DNA of 64,000 nucleotides from an uncultured Mycobacterium sp. (GCA_900078375.1 FLQS01000004.1:97581-161580), one strand, 5' to 3'. Shown: positions 22,888 through 33,949, counted from the first letter of the stretch. The notes: generated by a model not told the origin, from the letters alone. Made by a program: numbers and translations.

Positions 22888-24679
22888 TCTCGGCCAGGAC
22901 CGTGCCCTGGGTGATCGCGGTACCGGCCTCGACCGCCAGCCCGGTGATGACACCGTCCTTGTGGGCGGTCACCGGGTTCTCCATCTTCATGGCCTCGAGC
23001 ACCACGACGAGATCGCCGGTGGCCACCGTCTGGCCTTCTTCGACGGCGACCTTCACCACCGTGCCCTGCATCGGCGCGGTCACCGCATCACCCGAAGCTG
23101 CGGCACCGGCGTGCGCGCCACGCTTGCGGGCCTTCGGCTTCTTCCGGATGGCGCCGGAATCGGCCGGGCCGGAGCCGTTGCCGAGTGCCAGGTCACCGGG
23201 CAGCGACACCTCGACGCGACGGCCGCCCACCTCGACGACGACCTTCTGGCGCGGCTGGGCCTCTTCTTCGTCGACCGGACCACCGCCGGTGAACGGCTCG
23301 ATGGTGTTGTTCCACTCGGTCTCGATCCAGCGGGTGTGCACCGTGAAGCCCTCGTCGTCACCGATGAAGGCCGGGTCGCTGACCACGGCGCGGTGGAACG
23401 GGATGACGGTGGCCAGACCCTCGACGGTGAACTCGTCGAGAGCGCGGGCGGCGCGCTGCAACGCCTCGGCGCGGGTGGCGCCGGTGACGATCAGTTTGGC
23501 CAGCATCGAGTCGAACTGCCCGCCGATCACCGAACCGCTCTCCACACCGGAGTCCAGGCGCACGCCCGGACCGGTCGGCGGCTCGAACTTGTTGACCGGG
23601 CCGGGTGCCGGCAGGAAGCCGCGGCCGGCGTCCTCGCCGTTGATGCGGAACTCGATGGAGTGTCCACGCGGGGCGGGATCCTCAGTGATGTCCAGCTTTT
23701 CGCCGTTGGCGATGCGGAACTGCTCGCGAACCAGGTCGATGCCCGAGGTCTCCTCGGTCACCGGGTGCTCTACCTGCAGGCGCGTATTCACCTCGAGGAA
23801 CGAGATCAGACCGTCTTGGCCGACCAGGTACTCCACGGTGCCGGCCCCGTAGTAGCCGGCCTCCTTGCAGATGCGCTTGGCCGACTCGTGGATCTCTTTG
23901 CGCTGCGCGTCGGTCAGGAACGGCGCCGGGGCCTCCTCGACGAGTTTCTGGAAGCGGCGCTGTAGCGAGCAATCGCGGGTACCCGCGACCACCACGTTGC
24001 CGTGCTGGTCGGCGATCACCTGCGCCTCGACGTGGCGCGGCTTGTCCAGGTAGCGCTCGACGAAGCACTCGCCGCGGCCGAACGCGGAGACCGCTTCGCG
24101 GGTCGCCGAATCGAACAGCTCGGGGATCTCCTCGATGGTGCGGGCCACCTTCATGCCGCGGCCGCCGCCACCGAACGCCGCCTTGATCGCGACCGGGACG
24201 CCGTACTCCTTGGCGAAGGCCACGACCTCGTCGGCGTCCTTGACCGGGTCGGGGGTGCCGGGCACCAGCGGCGCCTGGGCGCGGGCGGCGATGTGGCGGG
24301 CGGTGACCTTGTCACCGAGGTCGCGGATGGACTGCGGGCTCGGCCCGATCCAGATCAGCCCGGCGTCGAGGACAGCCTGGGCGAAGTCACCGTTCTCGGA
24401 CAGGAAACCGTAGCCGGGGTGGATGGCGTTGGCGCCCGACTTGGCCGCGGCGTCGAGGATCTTGCCGAAGTCCAAGTAGGACTCCGCGGAGGTCTGACCG
24501 CCCAGCGCGAACGCCTCGTCAGCCAGCCGGACGTGCGGTGCATCGGCGTCAGGCTCGGCGTAGACCGCCACACTGGCCAGTCCCGCATCCCTGGCCGCCC
24601 GGATCACGCGGACCGCGATCTCTCCGCGGTTGGCGACGAGGACCTTTGAGATGGTCTGACTTGGCGTCTGAGTGGGCAC
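22880..24679 (-). CDS. accA3: Acyl-CoA carboxylase alpha subunit (biotin carboxylase plus BCCP)
   Basis: 599 residues from a GTG preceded by AGGAGG. Domains in order: biotin carboxylase ([13 protein letters not shown] loop F-G-G-G-G-R-G-M, catalytic [10 protein letters not shown]), a linker with basic K-K-P-K-A-R-K-R, and the biotin carboxyl carrier domain with E-A-M-K-M, biotin on Lys565. AccA3 is the shared alpha subunit that works with AccD4, AccD5 and AccD6 for malonyl- and methylmalonyl-CoA and for mycolate condensation. accD5, accE5 and birA are in the same window. Confidence 0.97.
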   Translation of the reverse strand: MPTQTPSQTISKVLVANRGEIAVRVIRAARDAGLASVAVYAEPDADAPHVRLADEAFALGGQTSAESYLDFGKILDAAAKSGANAIHPGYGFLSENGDFAQAVLDAGLIWIGPSPQSIRDLGDKVTARHIAARAQAPLVPGTPDPVKDADEVVAFAKEYGVPVAIKAAFGGGGRGMKVARTIEEIPELFDSATREAVSAFGRGECFVERYLDKPRHVEAQVIADQHGNVVVAGTRDCSLQRRFQKLVEEAPAPFLTDAQRKEIHESAKRICKEAGYYGAGTVEYLVGQDGLISFLEVNTRLQVEHPVTEETSGIDLVREQFRIANGEKLDITEDPAPRGHSIEFRINGEDAGRGFLPAPGPVNKFEPPTGPGVRLDSGVESGSVIGGQFDSMLAKLIVTGATRAEALQRAARALDEFTVEGLATVIPFHRAVVSDPAFIGDDEGFTVHTRWIETEWNNTIEPFTGGGPVDEEEAQPRQKVVVEVGGRRVEVSLPGDLALGNGSGPADSGAIRKKPKARKRGAHAGAAASGDAVTAPMQGTVVKVAVEEGQTVATGDLVVVLEAMKMENPVTAHKDGVITGLAVEAGTAITQGTVLAEIK

Positions 24680-24704
24680 CGCGCCTCCTGCTTCACGTGA
24701 TCTT

Positions 24705-24716
24705 AAGAACGTTCTT
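24705..24716. promoter_or_regulatory. 12-bp perfect palindrome in the accA3 upstream region
   Basis: AAGAACGTTCTT lies 26 bp upstream of the accA3 GTG, in a locally A/T-rich stretch that probably contains the promoter. It could be an operator; it is not a LexA box, which needs four bases between the GAAC and GTTC halves. The rest of the 346-bp gap (24680-25025) holds no gene or clear hairpin. Confidence 0.35.
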
Positions 24717-25025
24717 TAAAAATAGGTTCGCACGGCAGTGTAAGCGGCGCGCGTTCGACACGAATCAGCTGGTACCCCTACTAATGAGTAAGTTCTGTCT
24801 CTAAAGGAACAATCGGATCGGGTCGGTGCGGCAGGGCCGCGTTGATCGACAGCGGGCGGCCTGGGACCTAAGGCAGGTTCTCGAACGGGGACAACCGGCC
24901 GCCGTTCGAGTAGGCGAGCTCCACAGGGGGTGCGCGGGCGCCCGGTGCCGATCGGGGGCGGGGCGTTCCTCTGGATGAGATCGAAAAGCATTGTTATGCA
25001 ATCGATGTGGTGCTTGGAGAGGTGG

Positions 25026-25445
25026 CTACGTCGTGGCCCGCAGACGGCGTTTGATCCGAGCCAGCATCGCCGACATGCCGCGCAGTCGCAGTGGACTGAT
25101 CAGTGCCGCAAGACCCAGCTCGGCGTAGAAGTCGTCGGGTACGGCGAGGATGTCAGCTGCCGACTGGCCGTCGAGCCCGGCGGCCAGAATCGAGGCGAAG
25201 CCACGGGTGGTGGGCGCCTCGGCGGGCGCGCTGAAGAACAGCCGCACATGCTCGGTATCGGAGGCGTCGACGTGCAGGAAGAGCGGCGACTGGCATTCCG
25301 GGACCGGCTCCATGGCCGCCTCTTCCAAGGTGGACGGCAGCGCAGGCAACTCGTCGGCGAACTCCAGCAGCAGCTTGAGTTTGTCCTGGCCGTGCACCTC
25401 GCCGAAGTCGGACACGACCTCAGCCAGCGGCGCTGGCATCGTCAT
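25026..25445 (-). CDS. SufE-family sulfur acceptor protein
   Basis: 139 residues from an ATG that overlaps the sseA stop (ATGA). The active-site cysteine is Cys51 in V-P-E-C-Q-S-P-L-F. The N-terminal helix and the [10 protein letters not shown] region match SufE. SufE-type proteins accept persulfide sulfur from a cysteine desulfurase and pass it on for Fe-S assembly. Coupling to the thiosulfate sulfurtransferase SseA suggests that here it handles sulfane sulfur together with it. Confidence 0.88.
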   Translation of the reverse strand: MTMPAPLAEVVSDFGEVHGQDKLKLLLEFADELPALPSTLEEAAMEPVPECQSPLFLHVDASDTEHVRLFFSAPAEAPTTRGFASILAAGLDGQSAADILAVPDDFYAELGLAALISPLRLRGMSAMLARIKRRLRATT

Positions 25446-26338
25446 GACGCTCCTGGCGCGGATCCCGGTTCGGGGCCTGCGGCGACGGGCACGCGCACGG
25501 TGTTGCCCCATTCCGTCCAGGAGCCGTCGTAGTTGCGCACACCGGGGATGCCGAGCAGGTAGGTGAGTACGAACCAGGTGTGGCTGGACCGCTCGCCGAT
25601 CCGGCAGTAGGCGATGATGTCGTCACCGGGCTTGACGAACGAGTACACCTCTTCCAGCTCGGCGCGGTTGCGGAACCGGCCGCTGTCCTCGGCGGCCTTG
25701 GCCCATGGCACCGACACCGCGGTGGGGATGTGGCCGCCCCGCAACGCACCCTCTTCGGGGTAGTCCGGCATGTGGGTGCGCTCGCCGGTGTACTCCTGGG
25801 GCGAGCGCACGTCGATCAGCGTCGAATGGCCAAGCGAGCCAAGCACATCGTCCTTGTAGGCCCGGATGGCGGCGTCGTTGCGCTCGACGACCGGATAACC
25901 GGAACCGGTCTTGCTCGGCACGTCGAGCGTGGTGTCGCGGCCGTCGGAGATCCACAGATCCCGTCCGCCGTTGAGCAGCCGGACGTCCTGGTGGCCGAAC
26001 AGTGTGAACACCCACAGCGCGTAGGCGGCCCACCAGTTGCTCTTGTCGCCATAGATCACCACGGTGTCGTCGCGGGAGATGCCCTTGCGGTTCATCAGCT
26101 CGGCGAACTGTGCGCCGTCGATGTAGTCACGCACGTGCGGATCGTTGAGGTCGGTGTGCCAATCGACTTTGACCGCGCCGGGGATGTGGCCGATGTCGTA
26201 GAGCAGCACGTCTTCGTCGGACTCCACGATGGCCAGTCCGGGGCTGCCCAGGTGCGCCGACAGCCAGTCGGCGGTGACCAGGCGCTCCGGGTGGGCGTAG
26301 TCCTTCAGGGCGGGGCTTGGATCTGCGGGAAGCGGCAC
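25442..26338 (-). CDS. sseA: Thiosulfate/3-mercaptopyruvate sulfurtransferase SseA
   Basis: 298 residues from a GTG (start V-P-L-P-A-D-P-S-P, as in mycobacterial SseA). Two rhodanese domains: an inactive N-terminal one (about 15-135) and a C-terminal one with the active loop C-R-I-G-E-R-S, Cys245. It transfers sulfane sulfur to cyanide or thiol acceptors and is linked in mycobacteria to macrophage stress. It lies 20 bp downstream of maf and overlaps sufE by 4 bp, so the order maf-sseA-sufE is one operon. Confidence 0.92.
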   Translation of the reverse strand: MPLPADPSPALKDYAHPERLVTADWLSAHLGSPGLAIVESDEDVLLYDIGHIPGAVKVDWHTDLNDPHVRDYIDGAQFAELMNRKGISRDDTVVIYGDKSNWWAAYALWVFTLFGHQDVRLLNGGRDLWISDGRDTTLDVPSKTGSGYPVVERNDAAIRAYKDDVLGSLGHSTLIDVRSPQEYTGERTHMPDYPEEGALRGGHIPTAVSVPWAKAAEDSGRFRNRAELEEVYSFVKPGDDIIAYCRIGERSSHTWFVLTYLLGIPGVRNYDGSWTEWGNTVRVPVAAGPEPGSAPGAS

Positions 26339-26358
26339 GAAGACGAGCCTACCGCCGA

Positions 26359-27000
26359 TCAGCGGACCGGATTGGCCGCCCACAGATCGCCGATTGCCAG
26401 CCCGACGTCAGTGAACAGCCGATGGGTCACCGACAGGCCAATGCCGATCACGTTGGACGGGTCGCCGTCGATGCCGTCGATGAACCAGCCGCCGAATCCG
26501 TCGAGGGTGAACGCGCCGGCGACCTGCAGCGGTTCACCGGTGGCGAGGTAGGCCGCGAGGTCGGTCGGGGTGGGGCTGGCGAACCGGACGCGGGTGACCG
26601 CCGCCCGGGTTGCGTTGTGCACGGCTCCGCCGTGCAGCACCCGGATGGCGCAGTGCCCGGTGTAGAGCAATCCGTCCCGGCCGGCCATCGAATCCCATTG
26701 CAGTGCAGCCTGTTCGGGCGTTCCTGGCTTTCCGGACAGTCGACCGTCGACGTAGAGCATCGAATCACAGCCGATCACAACGCAATCCGCGGCAACGTCG
26801 CGGTCCAGGATCTGGTGGACGGCATCGGCCTTGGCTTGTGCCAGGGCGGTGACGACGTCACCGGGTTCGGTCTCCGTTCCCAGGTGCGCGACGATCGCGT
26901 CCTCGTCGACTCCGGACACGACGACCAGCGGGTCGATACCGGCGCCACGCAGTACGCGCAGCCGGCCCGACGACGCCGAGCCGAGAACGACCCGGGTCAT
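26359..27000 (-). CDS. maf: Maf-like nucleotide pyrophosphatase
   Basis: 213 residues. The N-terminal L-G-S-A-S-S-G-R motif and the central V-I-G-C-D-S-M-L are the Maf/HAM1 signature; K-P-G-T-P-E-Q-A-A follows. These enzymes hydrolyse non-canonical or bulky nucleoside triphosphates (dTTP, UTP, modified bases) to monophosphates and are linked to arrest of division. The ATG overlaps the accE5 stop in ATGA. Confidence 0.9.
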   Translation of the reverse strand: MTRVVLGSASSGRLRVLRGAGIDPLVVVSGVDEDAIVAHLGTETEPGDVVTALAQAKADAVHQILDRDVAADCVVIGCDSMLYVDGRLSGKPGTPEQAALQWDSMAGRDGLLYTGHCAIRVLHGGAVHNATRAAVTRVRFASPTPTDLAAYLATGEPLQVAGAFTLDGFGGWFIDGIDGDPSNVIGIGLSVTHRLFTDVGLAIGDLWAANPVR

Positions 27001-27275
27001 CTGCGCAGATGCAGCCGTTCCAGCAGCGTGACCCGCTGCCAGCTGGAGATGCCGTAGCGCAGTTTGTCGACCGGGTGGCCCCACAGGTTGAGCTCCTGCG
27101 GACCCGGGGCCTGGGTGCCACCGCTCGCCGCGGCGAGCACCGTCACCACAGCGGCGATGTCCACGTCGCTCGGGCTGCCCTTCTCGATGCGGATCTCCGG
27201 TGTCAGCGGCTCGGGGTTGTCGAGGGTGATCTCGCGCGGATCGCTGAGCTCGGTTATGTCCTCGTGCTTACTCAC
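26997..27275 (-). CDS. accE5: Acyl-CoA carboxylase epsilon subunit
   Basis: 92 residues. The C-terminal half ([15 protein letters not shown] and then W-G-H-P-V-D-K-L-R) matches the short epsilon subunits of actinobacterial acyl-CoA carboxylases, which hold the AccA3 and AccD5 subunits together. The N-terminal 40 residues are polar. It lies 43 bp downstream of accD5 in the same direction, as in other mycobacteria. Confidence 0.88.
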   Translation of the reverse strand: MSKHEDITELSDPREITLDNPEPLTPEIRIEKGSPSDVDIAAVVTVLAAASGGTQAPGPQELNLWGHPVDKLRYGISSWQRVTLLERLHLRR

Positions 27276-27318
27276 GCTGTCGTCCTGCCGCTCGTGTCGT
27301 TCGCTGCGCTCTCTCGAC

Positions 27319-28947
27319 TCACAGTGGAATGTTTCCGTGCTTCTTCGGCGGAACCTGAGCGATCTTGCGCTCCAGCAGCCGCAGTGCCGTCGAGATGTAG
27401 CCGCGGGTGTGCGACGGCGGGATCACCGCGTCGACGTAACCGCGCTCGGCGGCGATGTACGGGTTGACCAACGTGTCCTCGTAGGTCTGCTGCAACTCCA
27501 GGCGCAGGGCATCAACGTCCTTGCCCTCGCTGGCCGCATCCTTGAGGTCCTTGCGGTAGACGAATCCGACCGCACCCGAGGCCCCCATGACCGCGATCTG
27601 GGCCGTCGGCCAGGCGATGTTGACATCGCAGCCCATGTCCTTGGAACCCATGACGCAGTAAGCCCCGCCGTAGGCCTTGCGGGTGATGACGGTGACCTTG
27701 GCGACCGTGGCCTCGCCGTAGGCGTAGAGCAGCTTGGCGCCGCGCCGGATGATGCCGTTGTACTCCTGCTCGGTGCCCGGCAGGAAGCCCGGCACGTCGA
27801 CCAGCATCACGATCGGGATGTTGAAGCAATCGCAGGTGCGCACGAACCGGGCGGCCTTCTCAGAGGCGTTGATGTCCAGGCAGCCGGCGAACTGGGTTGG
27901 CTGATTGGCGACGATCCCGACCGGGCGGCCGTCGATGCGTCCGAAGCCGATGATGATGTTCTGCGCATAGCCCGCCTGGACCTCGAGGAACTCGTCGTCG
28001 TCGAGGATGCGGGTGATCACCTCGTGCATGTCGTACGGCTGGTTCGGCGAATCCGGGATCAGCGTGTCCAGTTCGAGGTCCTCGTCGGTGAGGTTGTCCT
28101 CGATGGCGCCCGGGTGCGGCGGCGCCGGGTAGCGCGGCGGCTCGGCGTAATTGTTGGGCGGCAGGTAGCTCAGCAGGTCGCGGACGTAGTCGAGGGCATC
28201 TTGCTCACCGGAGGCGACGTAGTGAACGGTGCCCGACTTGGCCATGTGGGTGTGGGCGCCGCCCAGATCCTCCATGGTGACGTCCTCACCGGTCACGGTC
28301 TTGATGACGTCGGGGCCGGTGATGAACATCTGGCTGGTCTGGTCGACCATGATCACGAAGTCGGTCAGCGCGGGGGAGTAGACGTGACCGCCCGCGGCCG
28401 CGCCCATGATCAGCGAGATCTGCGGGACCACGCCCGACGCCAGGATGTTGTTGCGGAAGATCCGGCTGTAGAGGCCGAGTGAGACCACACCCTCCTGGAT
28501 GCGGGCGCCCGCGCCGTCATTGATGCCGATCAGGGGGCGGCCGGTCTTGATCGCCAGTTCCTGGACCTTGACGATCTTCTCGCCATAGACCTCGCCGAGG
28601 CTGCCGCCGAACACGGTGGCGTCCTGGCTGAAGAGGCAGACCTCGCGGCCGTCGATCGTGCCGTAACCGGTCACCACCCCGTCGCCGACGGGCCGGTTCT
28701 CGGCCAGCCCGAAGTTGGTGCTGCGGTGCCGGGCCAGCGCGTCGAGCTCGACGAACGAGCCTTCGTCGAGCAGCGCCAAGATGCGTTCGCGAGCGGTGAG
28801 CTTGCCCTTGGCGTGCACCCTTTCCACGGCAGTTTCGCCGACCGGGTGCAGCGATTCCTCGGCGCGCTGACGCAGATCGGCCAGCTTGCCCGCGGTGGTG
28901 TGGATGTCGACCGTGTGGCCGGCGGCTGGTTCCTTAACGCTCGTCAT
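27319..28947 (-). CDS. accD5: Propionyl-CoA carboxylase beta subunit
   Basis: 542 residues from the ATG at 28947. Carboxyltransferase of the crotonase fold: the N-terminal half has G-D-G-V-V-T-G-Y and the oxyanion loop [13 protein letters not shown], the C-terminal half V-D-V-P-G-F-L-P-G and the second oxyanion loop [10 protein letters not shown]. It transfers CO2 from the biotin of AccA3 to propionyl-CoA, giving methylmalonyl-CoA for multimethyl-branched lipids. The frame remains open far upstream, but similarity begins at 28947. Confidence 0.96.
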   Translation of the reverse strand: MTSVKEPAAGHTVDIHTTAGKLADLRQRAEESLHPVGETAVERVHAKGKLTARERILALLDEGSFVELDALARHRSTNFGLAENRPVGDGVVTGYGTIDGREVCLFSQDATVFGGSLGEVYGEKIVKVQELAIKTGRPLIGINDGAGARIQEGVVSLGLYSRIFRNNILASGVVPQISLIMGAAAGGHVYSPALTDFVIMVDQTSQMFITGPDVIKTVTGEDVTMEDLGGAHTHMAKSGTVHYVASGEQDALDYVRDLLSYLPPNNYAEPPRYPAPPHPGAIEDNLTDEDLELDTLIPDSPNQPYDMHEVITRILDDDEFLEVQAGYAQNIIIGFGRIDGRPVGIVANQPTQFAGCLDINASEKAARFVRTCDCFNIPIVMLVDVPGFLPGTEQEYNGIIRRGAKLLYAYGEATVAKVTVITRKAYGGAYCVMGSKDMGCDVNIAWPTAQIAVMGASGAVGFVYRKDLKDAASEGKDVDALRLELQQTYEDTLVNPYIAAERGYVDAVIPPSHTRGYISTALRLLERKIAQVPPKKHGNIPL

Positions 28948-29034
28948 GGGTGACGATGCTATCGGCAACCTTAAGGAGGCGCTAAGGGCACCACGTCTCT
29001 TGCCTTCGCGCGTCGTGTGCCGTAGGAGATGAGC

Positions 29035-29553
29035 ATGGGATATCCCGAGAACGTGCTGGCCGCCAATGAGCAGGTCGTGCTGCACCGCCACCCGCACTGG
29101 AAGCGCTTGGTCGGCCCGGTCCTGGTGCTGCTGATCGCCACCGTCGCGGCGGCGTTCGTGGCCGCGCTGGTCAACAACACCAACTGGGACACGACCGCCA
29201 AAAAGGTGCTCTTCGGCGTCATCGCGGCGATCTGGCTGATCCTGGTCGGCTGGCTGACGTTGTGGAAGTTCTTGAATTGGCTCACAACACATTTCGTGAT
29301 CACCGACCGGCGGGTGATGTTCCGCCACGGGCTGCTGACCCGCTCGGGCATCGATATCCCGTTGGCGCGCATCAACAGTGTCGAATTCCGGCACGGGTTG
29401 CTCGACCGCATGGTGCGCACCGGCACCCTGATCATCGAGTCGGCGAGCCAAGATCCCCTTGAATTCCACGACATTCCCCGCGTGGAGCGGGTGCACTCAC
29501 TGCTGTATCACGAAGTTTTCGACACTCTGGGTTCTGAAGAGTCGCCCAGCTGA
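29035..29553 (+). CDS. Bacterial PH (bPH2)-domain membrane protein
   Basis: 172 residues; the ATG at 29035 is 6 nt beyond AGGAG, better placed than the one at 29029. Two hydrophobic segments (about 26-46 and 56-82) are followed by a YdbS/YdbT-type pleckstrin-like domain ([14 protein letters not shown] and R-I-N-S-V-E). Relatives are small membrane proteins of unknown role. It is divergent from accD5 and convergent with the GtrA gene, overlapping it by 46 bp. Confidence 0.85.
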   Translation: MGYPENVLAANEQVVLHRHPHWKRLVGPVLVLLIATVAAAFVAALVNNTNWDTTAKKVLFGVIAAIWLILVGWLTLWKFLNWLTTHFVITDRRVMFRHGLLTRSGIDIPLARINSVEFRHGLLDRMVRTGTLIIESASQDPLEFHDIPRVERVHSLLYHEVFDTLGSEESPS

Positions 29554-30173
29554 CCCTTGCCCCCCTGATTTCCGCCGCGGGGGCGCCGCAACGGTGTGAC
29601 GGTGCCGCCGGCCTCGTACTCGTCCTCCAGCGCCTCGACAAAACCGCCCCCGGTGAGCGTGGACTCCAGCCCCTTGTCGTGGCTCGGGCCGAACTCGTCG
29701 GGGAACACCCAGCGGCGGAACGCCCAGAATCGAAACGCCATCTGCAGCAGGTTGCCGATGAGATAGGCCGAGAGGAAGTCGGCGATGTTCTCGACTGTCA
29801 GTGAGACATGCGGCACGCGCAGATCCAGCACGTAGCTGGAGAACCACAGCGGCGCCATGCTCAGCAGCACGCCGACACCGCTGACCGCGAAGAACAGCAA
29901 CGCTTCGTGGTGTTTCTCGCGGCCGCCGCGGTTGCGGAAGCTCCATTCCCGGTTCAGCACGTAGGAGGCGATCACCGCGACGATGCCCGCGATCACCTTG
30001 GCGGTGACCGGCTTGGGCTCGAGGATCGTCAGCTTGAGCGTGTAGAAGATCGCCGAGTCGATGATGAACGTCGTCGCACCGACGATCGCGAACTTGATGA
30101 GCTCGTGATGCCGCTCGGCGAAGGGCCGGATCGGTCGGGGCAGCCGAGCGATCGTGGCATCTGCGAAAGACAC
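29508..30173 (-). CDS. GtrA-family membrane protein
   Basis: 221 residues from a GTG at 30173. Four transmembrane segments are visible starting at F-A-I-V-G-A-T-T-F-I-I-D (the GtrA hallmark), with the paired N-R-E-W-S-F-R motif after the second. GtrA-like proteins are thought to flip polyprenyl-linked sugars or to anchor cell-wall glycosyltransferases; mycobacterial Rv3789 is a member linked to arabinogalactan. The C-terminal 55 residues are charged and extra to the family. It is divergent from purK. Confidence 0.85.
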   Translation of the reverse strand: MSFADATIARLPRPIRPFAERHHELIKFAIVGATTFIIDSAIFYTLKLTILEPKPVTAKVIAGIVAVIASYVLNREWSFRNRGGREKHHEALLFFAVSGVGVLLSMAPLWFSSYVLDLRVPHVSLTVENIADFLSAYLIGNLLQMAFRFWAFRRWVFPDEFGPSHDKGLESTLTGGGFVEALEDEYEAGGTVTPLRRPRGGNQGGKGQLGDSSEPRVSKTS

Positions 30174-30230
30174 AAGGAGCAAGTCTACGGAAGTCACCGC
30201 ACGTGTGCGTACTCGCGCAGGTCTGACACC

Positions 30231-31439
30231 ATGATGGCCGTGTCGAACAGCCCCAGACCTCCTATCGTCGCCATGGTCGGCGGCGGCCAGCTGGCCCGGA
30301 TGACCCATCAGGCCGCGATTGCGCTTGGCCAGAGCCTGCGGGTACTGGCCGTCAGTCTCGACGATCCGGCCGCGCAGGTGACCCCCGACGTGGTGATCGG
30401 TGCCCACACCGACCTCGACGCGCTGCGTCGCGCGGCCGCCGGAGCCGCCGCGCTGACCTTCGACCACGAGCACGTGCCGACCGATCTGCTCGACACCCTG
30501 ATCGCCGAGGGCGTCAATGTCGCGCCGCCGCCGGAGGCCCTGGCGCATGCCCAGGACAAGCTGGTGATGCGGCGAAAACTGCAGGCATTGGGTGCGCCGA
30601 TCCCGCGTTTTACCGCGGTGAACAGCATCGATGATGTCGATGCGTTCGCCACCGAGGTCGGTGGGCCGGTGGTGATCAAGACCGTTCGCGGTGGATACGA
30701 CGGCCGCGGCGTGGTGCTGGCCAGGGATCTGACGCACGCCCGGGAAGCGGTCGCCGGCTATCTGGCCGACAACGTGCCGGTGATGCTCGAGGAGCGGGTA
30801 TCGATGCGGCGCGAGCTCGCGGCGCTGGTGGCCCGCTCGCCGTTCGGCCAGGGCGCGGCGTGGCCGATCGTGGAGACCGTGCAGCGGGACGGGATCTGCG
30901 TCACGGTCGTGGCACCCGCACCCGGGCTGTCCGAGGAGCTGGCCGGGGCCGCCGAGCAGCTGGGCCTGCGGCTGGCCGCCGAGCTGGGAGTTGTCGGCGT
31001 GCTGGCCGTCGAGCTGTTCGAGACGACCGCGGGGACGCTGCTGGTCAACGAGTTGGCGATGCGGCCGCACAACTCCGGGCACTGGACCATGGACGGTGCC
31101 GTGACCAGCCAGTTCGAGCAGCATCTCCGGGCCGTCCTGGACTACCCGCTGGGCGACACCCGACCGGTCGCGCCGGTGACGGTGATGGCCAACGTGCTGG
31201 GCGCCCCGCAGGCCCCCGAGATGGGCGTCGACGAGCGGCTGCACCACCTTTTCGGCCGGATTCCCGAGGCGAAGGTCCACCTATACGGCAAGGAGGAGCG
31301 CCCGGGCCGCAAGGTGGGCCACGTGAACATCGTCGGCTCGGCCGATTGTGACGCGGATCAGGTGCGTGAACGTGCCGAGCGAGCGGCACACTGGTTGTCG
31401 CACGCTGAGTGGACGGACGGATGGGATGGGCATGCCTAA
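30231..31439 (+). CDS. purK: N5-carboxyaminoimidazole ribonucleotide synthase
   Basis: 402 residues from the ATG at 30231. ATP-grasp fold: [12 protein letters not shown] at the N-terminus, [14 protein letters not shown] for the ATP lysine, and [12 protein letters not shown] for the metal site. It carboxylates AIR with ATP and bicarbonate, the step before PurE in purine synthesis. It overlaps purE by about 8 bp. Confidence 0.95.
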   Translation: MMAVSNSPRPPIVAMVGGGQLARMTHQAAIALGQSLRVLAVSLDDPAAQVTPDVVIGAHTDLDALRRAAAGAAALTFDHEHVPTDLLDTLIAEGVNVAPPPEALAHAQDKLVMRRKLQALGAPIPRFTAVNSIDDVDAFATEVGGPVVIKTVRGGYDGRGVVLARDLTHAREAVAGYLADNVPVMLEERVSMRRELAALVARSPFGQGAAWPIVETVQRDGICVTVVAPAPGLSEELAGAAEQLGLRLAAELGVVGVLAVELFETTAGTLLVNELAMRPHNSGHWTMDGAVTSQFEQHLRAVLDYPLGDTRPVAPVTVMANVLGAPQAPEMGVDERLHHLFGRIPEAKVHLYGKEERPGRKVGHVNIVGSADCDADQVRERAERAAHWLSHAEWTDGWDGHA

Positions 31440-31935
31440 AGCGGTGGTCGGACTGATCATGGGCAGTGACAGCGACTGGCCGGTGATGGAAGCCGCCGCC
31501 GAGGCGCTGGCCGAGTTCGAGGTGCCCTTCGAGGTGGGCGTCGTATCTGCGCATCGCACACCGGGCCGGATGCTCGACTACGCGCGCGGTGCGGCCGCCC
31601 GCGACATCAAGGTGATCATCGCCGGGGCCGGCGGTGCGGCCCATCTGCCCGGGATGGTGGCCTCGGCGACGTCGCTGCCGGTGATCGGTGTTCCGGTGCC
31701 GCTGGCCAAGCTCGACGGGCTGGATTCGCTGTTGTCGATCGTCCAGATGCCCGCGGGTGTGCCGGTGGCCACGGTCTCGATCGGTGGCGCACGCAATGCC
31801 GGACTGCTGGCGGTGCGCATCCTGGCCGTGTCCGACGAGGCGCTGCGCAAGCGCATGGAGAGCTTTCAGGATGACCTGGAAGCCCAGGTCCTGGAGAAGG
31901 ATCGGGCGCTGCGGGAGCGATTACTCGGTGAGTGA
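31432..31935 (+). CDS. purE: N5-carboxyaminoimidazole ribonucleotide mutase
   Basis: 167 residues from the ATG at 31432; an ATG at 31426 is possible. G-S-D-S-D-W-P-V-M and S-A-H-R-T-P are the PurE class I motifs, with His in A-H-R as the catalytic residue. It converts N5-CAIR to CAIR. It overlaps the end of purK and precedes fadE25 by 41 bp, so translation is coupled with purK. Confidence 0.95.
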   Translation: MPKAVVGLIMGSDSDWPVMEAAAEALAEFEVPFEVGVVSAHRTPGRMLDYARGAAARDIKVIIAGAGGAAHLPGMVASATSLPVIGVPVPLAKLDGLDSLLSIVQMPAGVPVATVSIGGARNAGLLAVRILAVSDEALRKRMESFQDDLEAQVLEKDRALRERLLGE

Positions 31936-31976
31936 AGTCCCGGGTAAAGTTACCGGCGAGTAGCAAGGAGATTGTG

Positions 31977-33137
31977 ATGGCGGGAAATCCGGATTTCGAC
32001 GTGTTCAAGTTGCCTGAGGAGCACGACGAGTTGCGTGCGGCTATTCGGGCGTTGGCCGAGAAAGAGATCGCGCCGTACGCGGCCGATTGCGATGAGAACT
32101 CGCGCTTTCCCCAGGAGGCGCTGGACGCGCTCAATGCCTCGGGCTTCAACGCCGTGCACGTGCCCGAGGAGTACGGCGGCCAGGGCGCGGACTCGGTGGC
32201 GGCATGCATCGTCATCGAGGAGGTCGCGCGGGTGGATGCCTCGGCCTCGCTGATCCCCGCGGTGAACAAGCTGGGCACGATGGGCCTGATCCTGCGCGGC
32301 TCGGAAGAGCTCAAGCAGAAGGTGCTGCCGTCGGTCGCCTCGGGTGAGGCGATGGCGTCGTACGCGCTGTCCGAGCGGGAGGCCGGCAGCGACGCGGCGT
32401 CGATGCGTACCCGCGCCAAGGCCGACGGCGATGACTGGGTCCTCAACGGCGCCAAGGCGTGGATCACCAACGGCGGCAAGTCATCCTGGTACACGGTGAT
32501 GGCGGTGACCGATCCGGACAAGGGCGCCAACGGTATTTCGGCCTTCATGGTTCACATCGACGACGAGGGTTTCACGATCGGGCCCAAGGAGCGCAAGCTC
32601 GGGATCAAGGGTTCGCCCACCACCGAGCTGTACTTCGAGAATTGCCGCGTCCCGGGCGACCGGATCATCGGCGACCCGGGCACCGGTTTCAAGACGGCAC
32701 TGGCCACACTTGACCACACCCGCCCGACCATCGGCGCTCAGGCCGTCGGCATCGCGCAGGGCGCGCTGGACGCGGCGATCGCATACACCAAGGACCGCAA
32801 GCAGTTCGGCACGTCGATCTCCGATTTCCAGGGTGTGCAGTTCATGCTCGCCGACATGGCGATGAAGGTCGAAGCGGCCCGGCTGATGGTGTACTCGGCC
32901 GCCGCCCGCGCCGAGCGCGGTGAGCCGAACCTCGGGTTCATCTCGGCAGCGTCGAAGTGCTTCGCCTCCGATGTCGCCATGGAGGTGACCACCGATGCCG
33001 TGCAGCTGTTCGGCGGCGCCGGTTACACCGTGGACTTCCCGGTAGAGCGAATGATGCGCGACGCCAAAATCACTCAGATCTACGAGGGCACCAACCAGAT
33101 TCAGCGGGTCGTGATGTCCCGCGCGCTGCTGCGCTAG
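31977..33137 (+). CDS. fadE25: Acyl-CoA dehydrogenase FadE25
   Basis: 386 residues; ATG at 31977 preceded by AAGGAG. Signatures: Y-A-L-S-E-R-E-A-G-S-D-A-A-S for FAD and substrate, and the catalytic glutamate in I-Y-E-G-T-N-Q-I-Q at the C-terminus. It oxidises acyl-CoA to the 2-enoyl form in beta-oxidation or branched-chain amino-acid breakdown. Its position between purE and the acyl-CoA-linked birA is conserved in mycobacteria. It overlaps the convergent birA by 4 bp. Confidence 0.94.
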   Translation: MAGNPDFDVFKLPEEHDELRAAIRALAEKEIAPYAADCDENSRFPQEALDALNASGFNAVHVPEEYGGQGADSVAACIVIEEVARVDASASLIPAVNKLGTMGLILRGSEELKQKVLPSVASGEAMASYALSEREAGSDAASMRTRAKADGDDWVLNGAKAWITNGGKSSWYTVMAVTDPDKGANGISAFMVHIDDEGFTIGPKERKLGIKGSPTTELYFENCRVPGDRIIGDPGTGFKTALATLDHTRPTIGAQAVGIAQGALDAAIAYTKDRKQFGTSISDFQGVQFMLADMAMKVEAARLMVYSAAARAERGEPNLGFISAASKCFASDVAMEVTTDAVQLFGGAGYTVDFPVERMMRDAKITQIYEGTNQIQRVVMSRALLR

Positions 33138-33949
33138 CCGGACTCAGCGGCTGGCCTCAGGTGGGTGATATCGCCCGCCGAGACCGTCGTCACCCCGGTG
33201 CCGGTGTCGATGCTCAGCCGGCCCAGGGTGTCGATATCGATTGCGGTGCCGGTGATTTCACGATCGCCGGGCATGACTGCGCGCACCTGGCTGCCCAGCG
33301 TGATGCTGCGTTTCCGATAATCCTCGACCAGAGCCGGGTCGGGTCCCGCTGCGGTCTGCCACCTTTCGATGCGGGTCGTCAGCTCACGCAGGATCGCCCC
33401 GACCAGGACCTCGCGGTCGAGCATGGTGGCGCCCAGCATCTGCAGTGAGGTGGCCCGGGGGTCCGGCGCCTCCTCGGCGGTGAGTGTGACGTTGAGTCCA
33501 AGCCCCACCACGATGATCGGATCGGGGGCGGCGACCTCGGCCAGGATGCCGGCGAGCTTGCCGGTGCCCACCAGGACGTCGTTGGGCCACTTCACGCCGG
33601 CCTCGATACCGGTGCTGTCCCGGACGGCGTCGACCAGCGCGACGCCGGTGAGCAGTGGCAGCCAGCCCCAGCCCTCGGCCGGGACGCCATCGGCGCCAAC
33701 CCCGATCGACAGAGCGATCTGTGAGCGTGGCGGTGCCGACCAGCTGCGCCCATTGCGGCCACGCCCGGCGCTCTGGTGCTCGGCGACCAGCACCGCGCCG
33801 CGGATGTCTTCGCCCGCGGTATGCCGGGCCAGCAGGTCGGCGTTCGTCGAACCGGTCGTCTCGACAATGTCGATGCGCCGCACCGGAAGGTCGGACAGAG
33901 ACGCGGGATTCAGGGGGGCGCGGTCCACTCGATGCAGCCTAGTGGCCAC
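33134..33949 (-). CDS. birA: Biotin--[acetyl-CoA-carboxylase] ligase
   Basis: 271 residues, a class I (non-repressor) biotin protein ligase without a DNA-binding domain. The nucleotide/biotin loop G-R-G-R-N-G-R-S-W and K-W-P-N-D-V are the diagnostic motifs, and the C-terminal domain (about 220-265) is the SH3-like cap. It attaches biotin to Lys565 of AccA3 and other carriers. A close physical link with the acc cluster 5 kb away fits its role. Confidence 0.93.
   Translation of the reverse strand: MATRLHRVDRAPLNPASLSDLPVRRIDIVETTGSTNADLLARHTAGEDIRGAVLVAEHQSAGRGRNGRSWSAPPRSQIALSIGVGADGVPAEGWGWLPLLTGVALVDAVRDSTGIEAGVKWPNDVLVGTGKLAGILAEVAAPDPIIVVGLGLNVTLTAEEAPDPRATSLQMLGATMLDREVLVGAILRELTTRIERWQTAAGPDPALVEDYRKRSITLGSQVRAVMPGDREITGTAIDIDTLGRLSIDTGTGVTTVSAGDITHLRPAAESG

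Noticed and set aside
21796..22953. Minus-strand frame of 385 codons
   Set aside because: Only the DUF1707 part to 22143 is real; the remainder is antisense to the NAD(P)-binding gene.
24705..24716. LexA (SOS) box upstream of accA3
   Set aside because: The mycobacterial SOS box needs four bases between GAAC and GTTC; here the halves abut.
24716..25001. Minus-strand frames in the accA3 upstream gap
   Set aside because: Arg/Pro-rich composition and no similarity; typical non-coding high-G+C frames.
29508..31280. Minus-strand frame of 590 codons running through purK
   Set aside because: Only the GtrA part up to 30173 has family similarity; the rest is antisense to purK.
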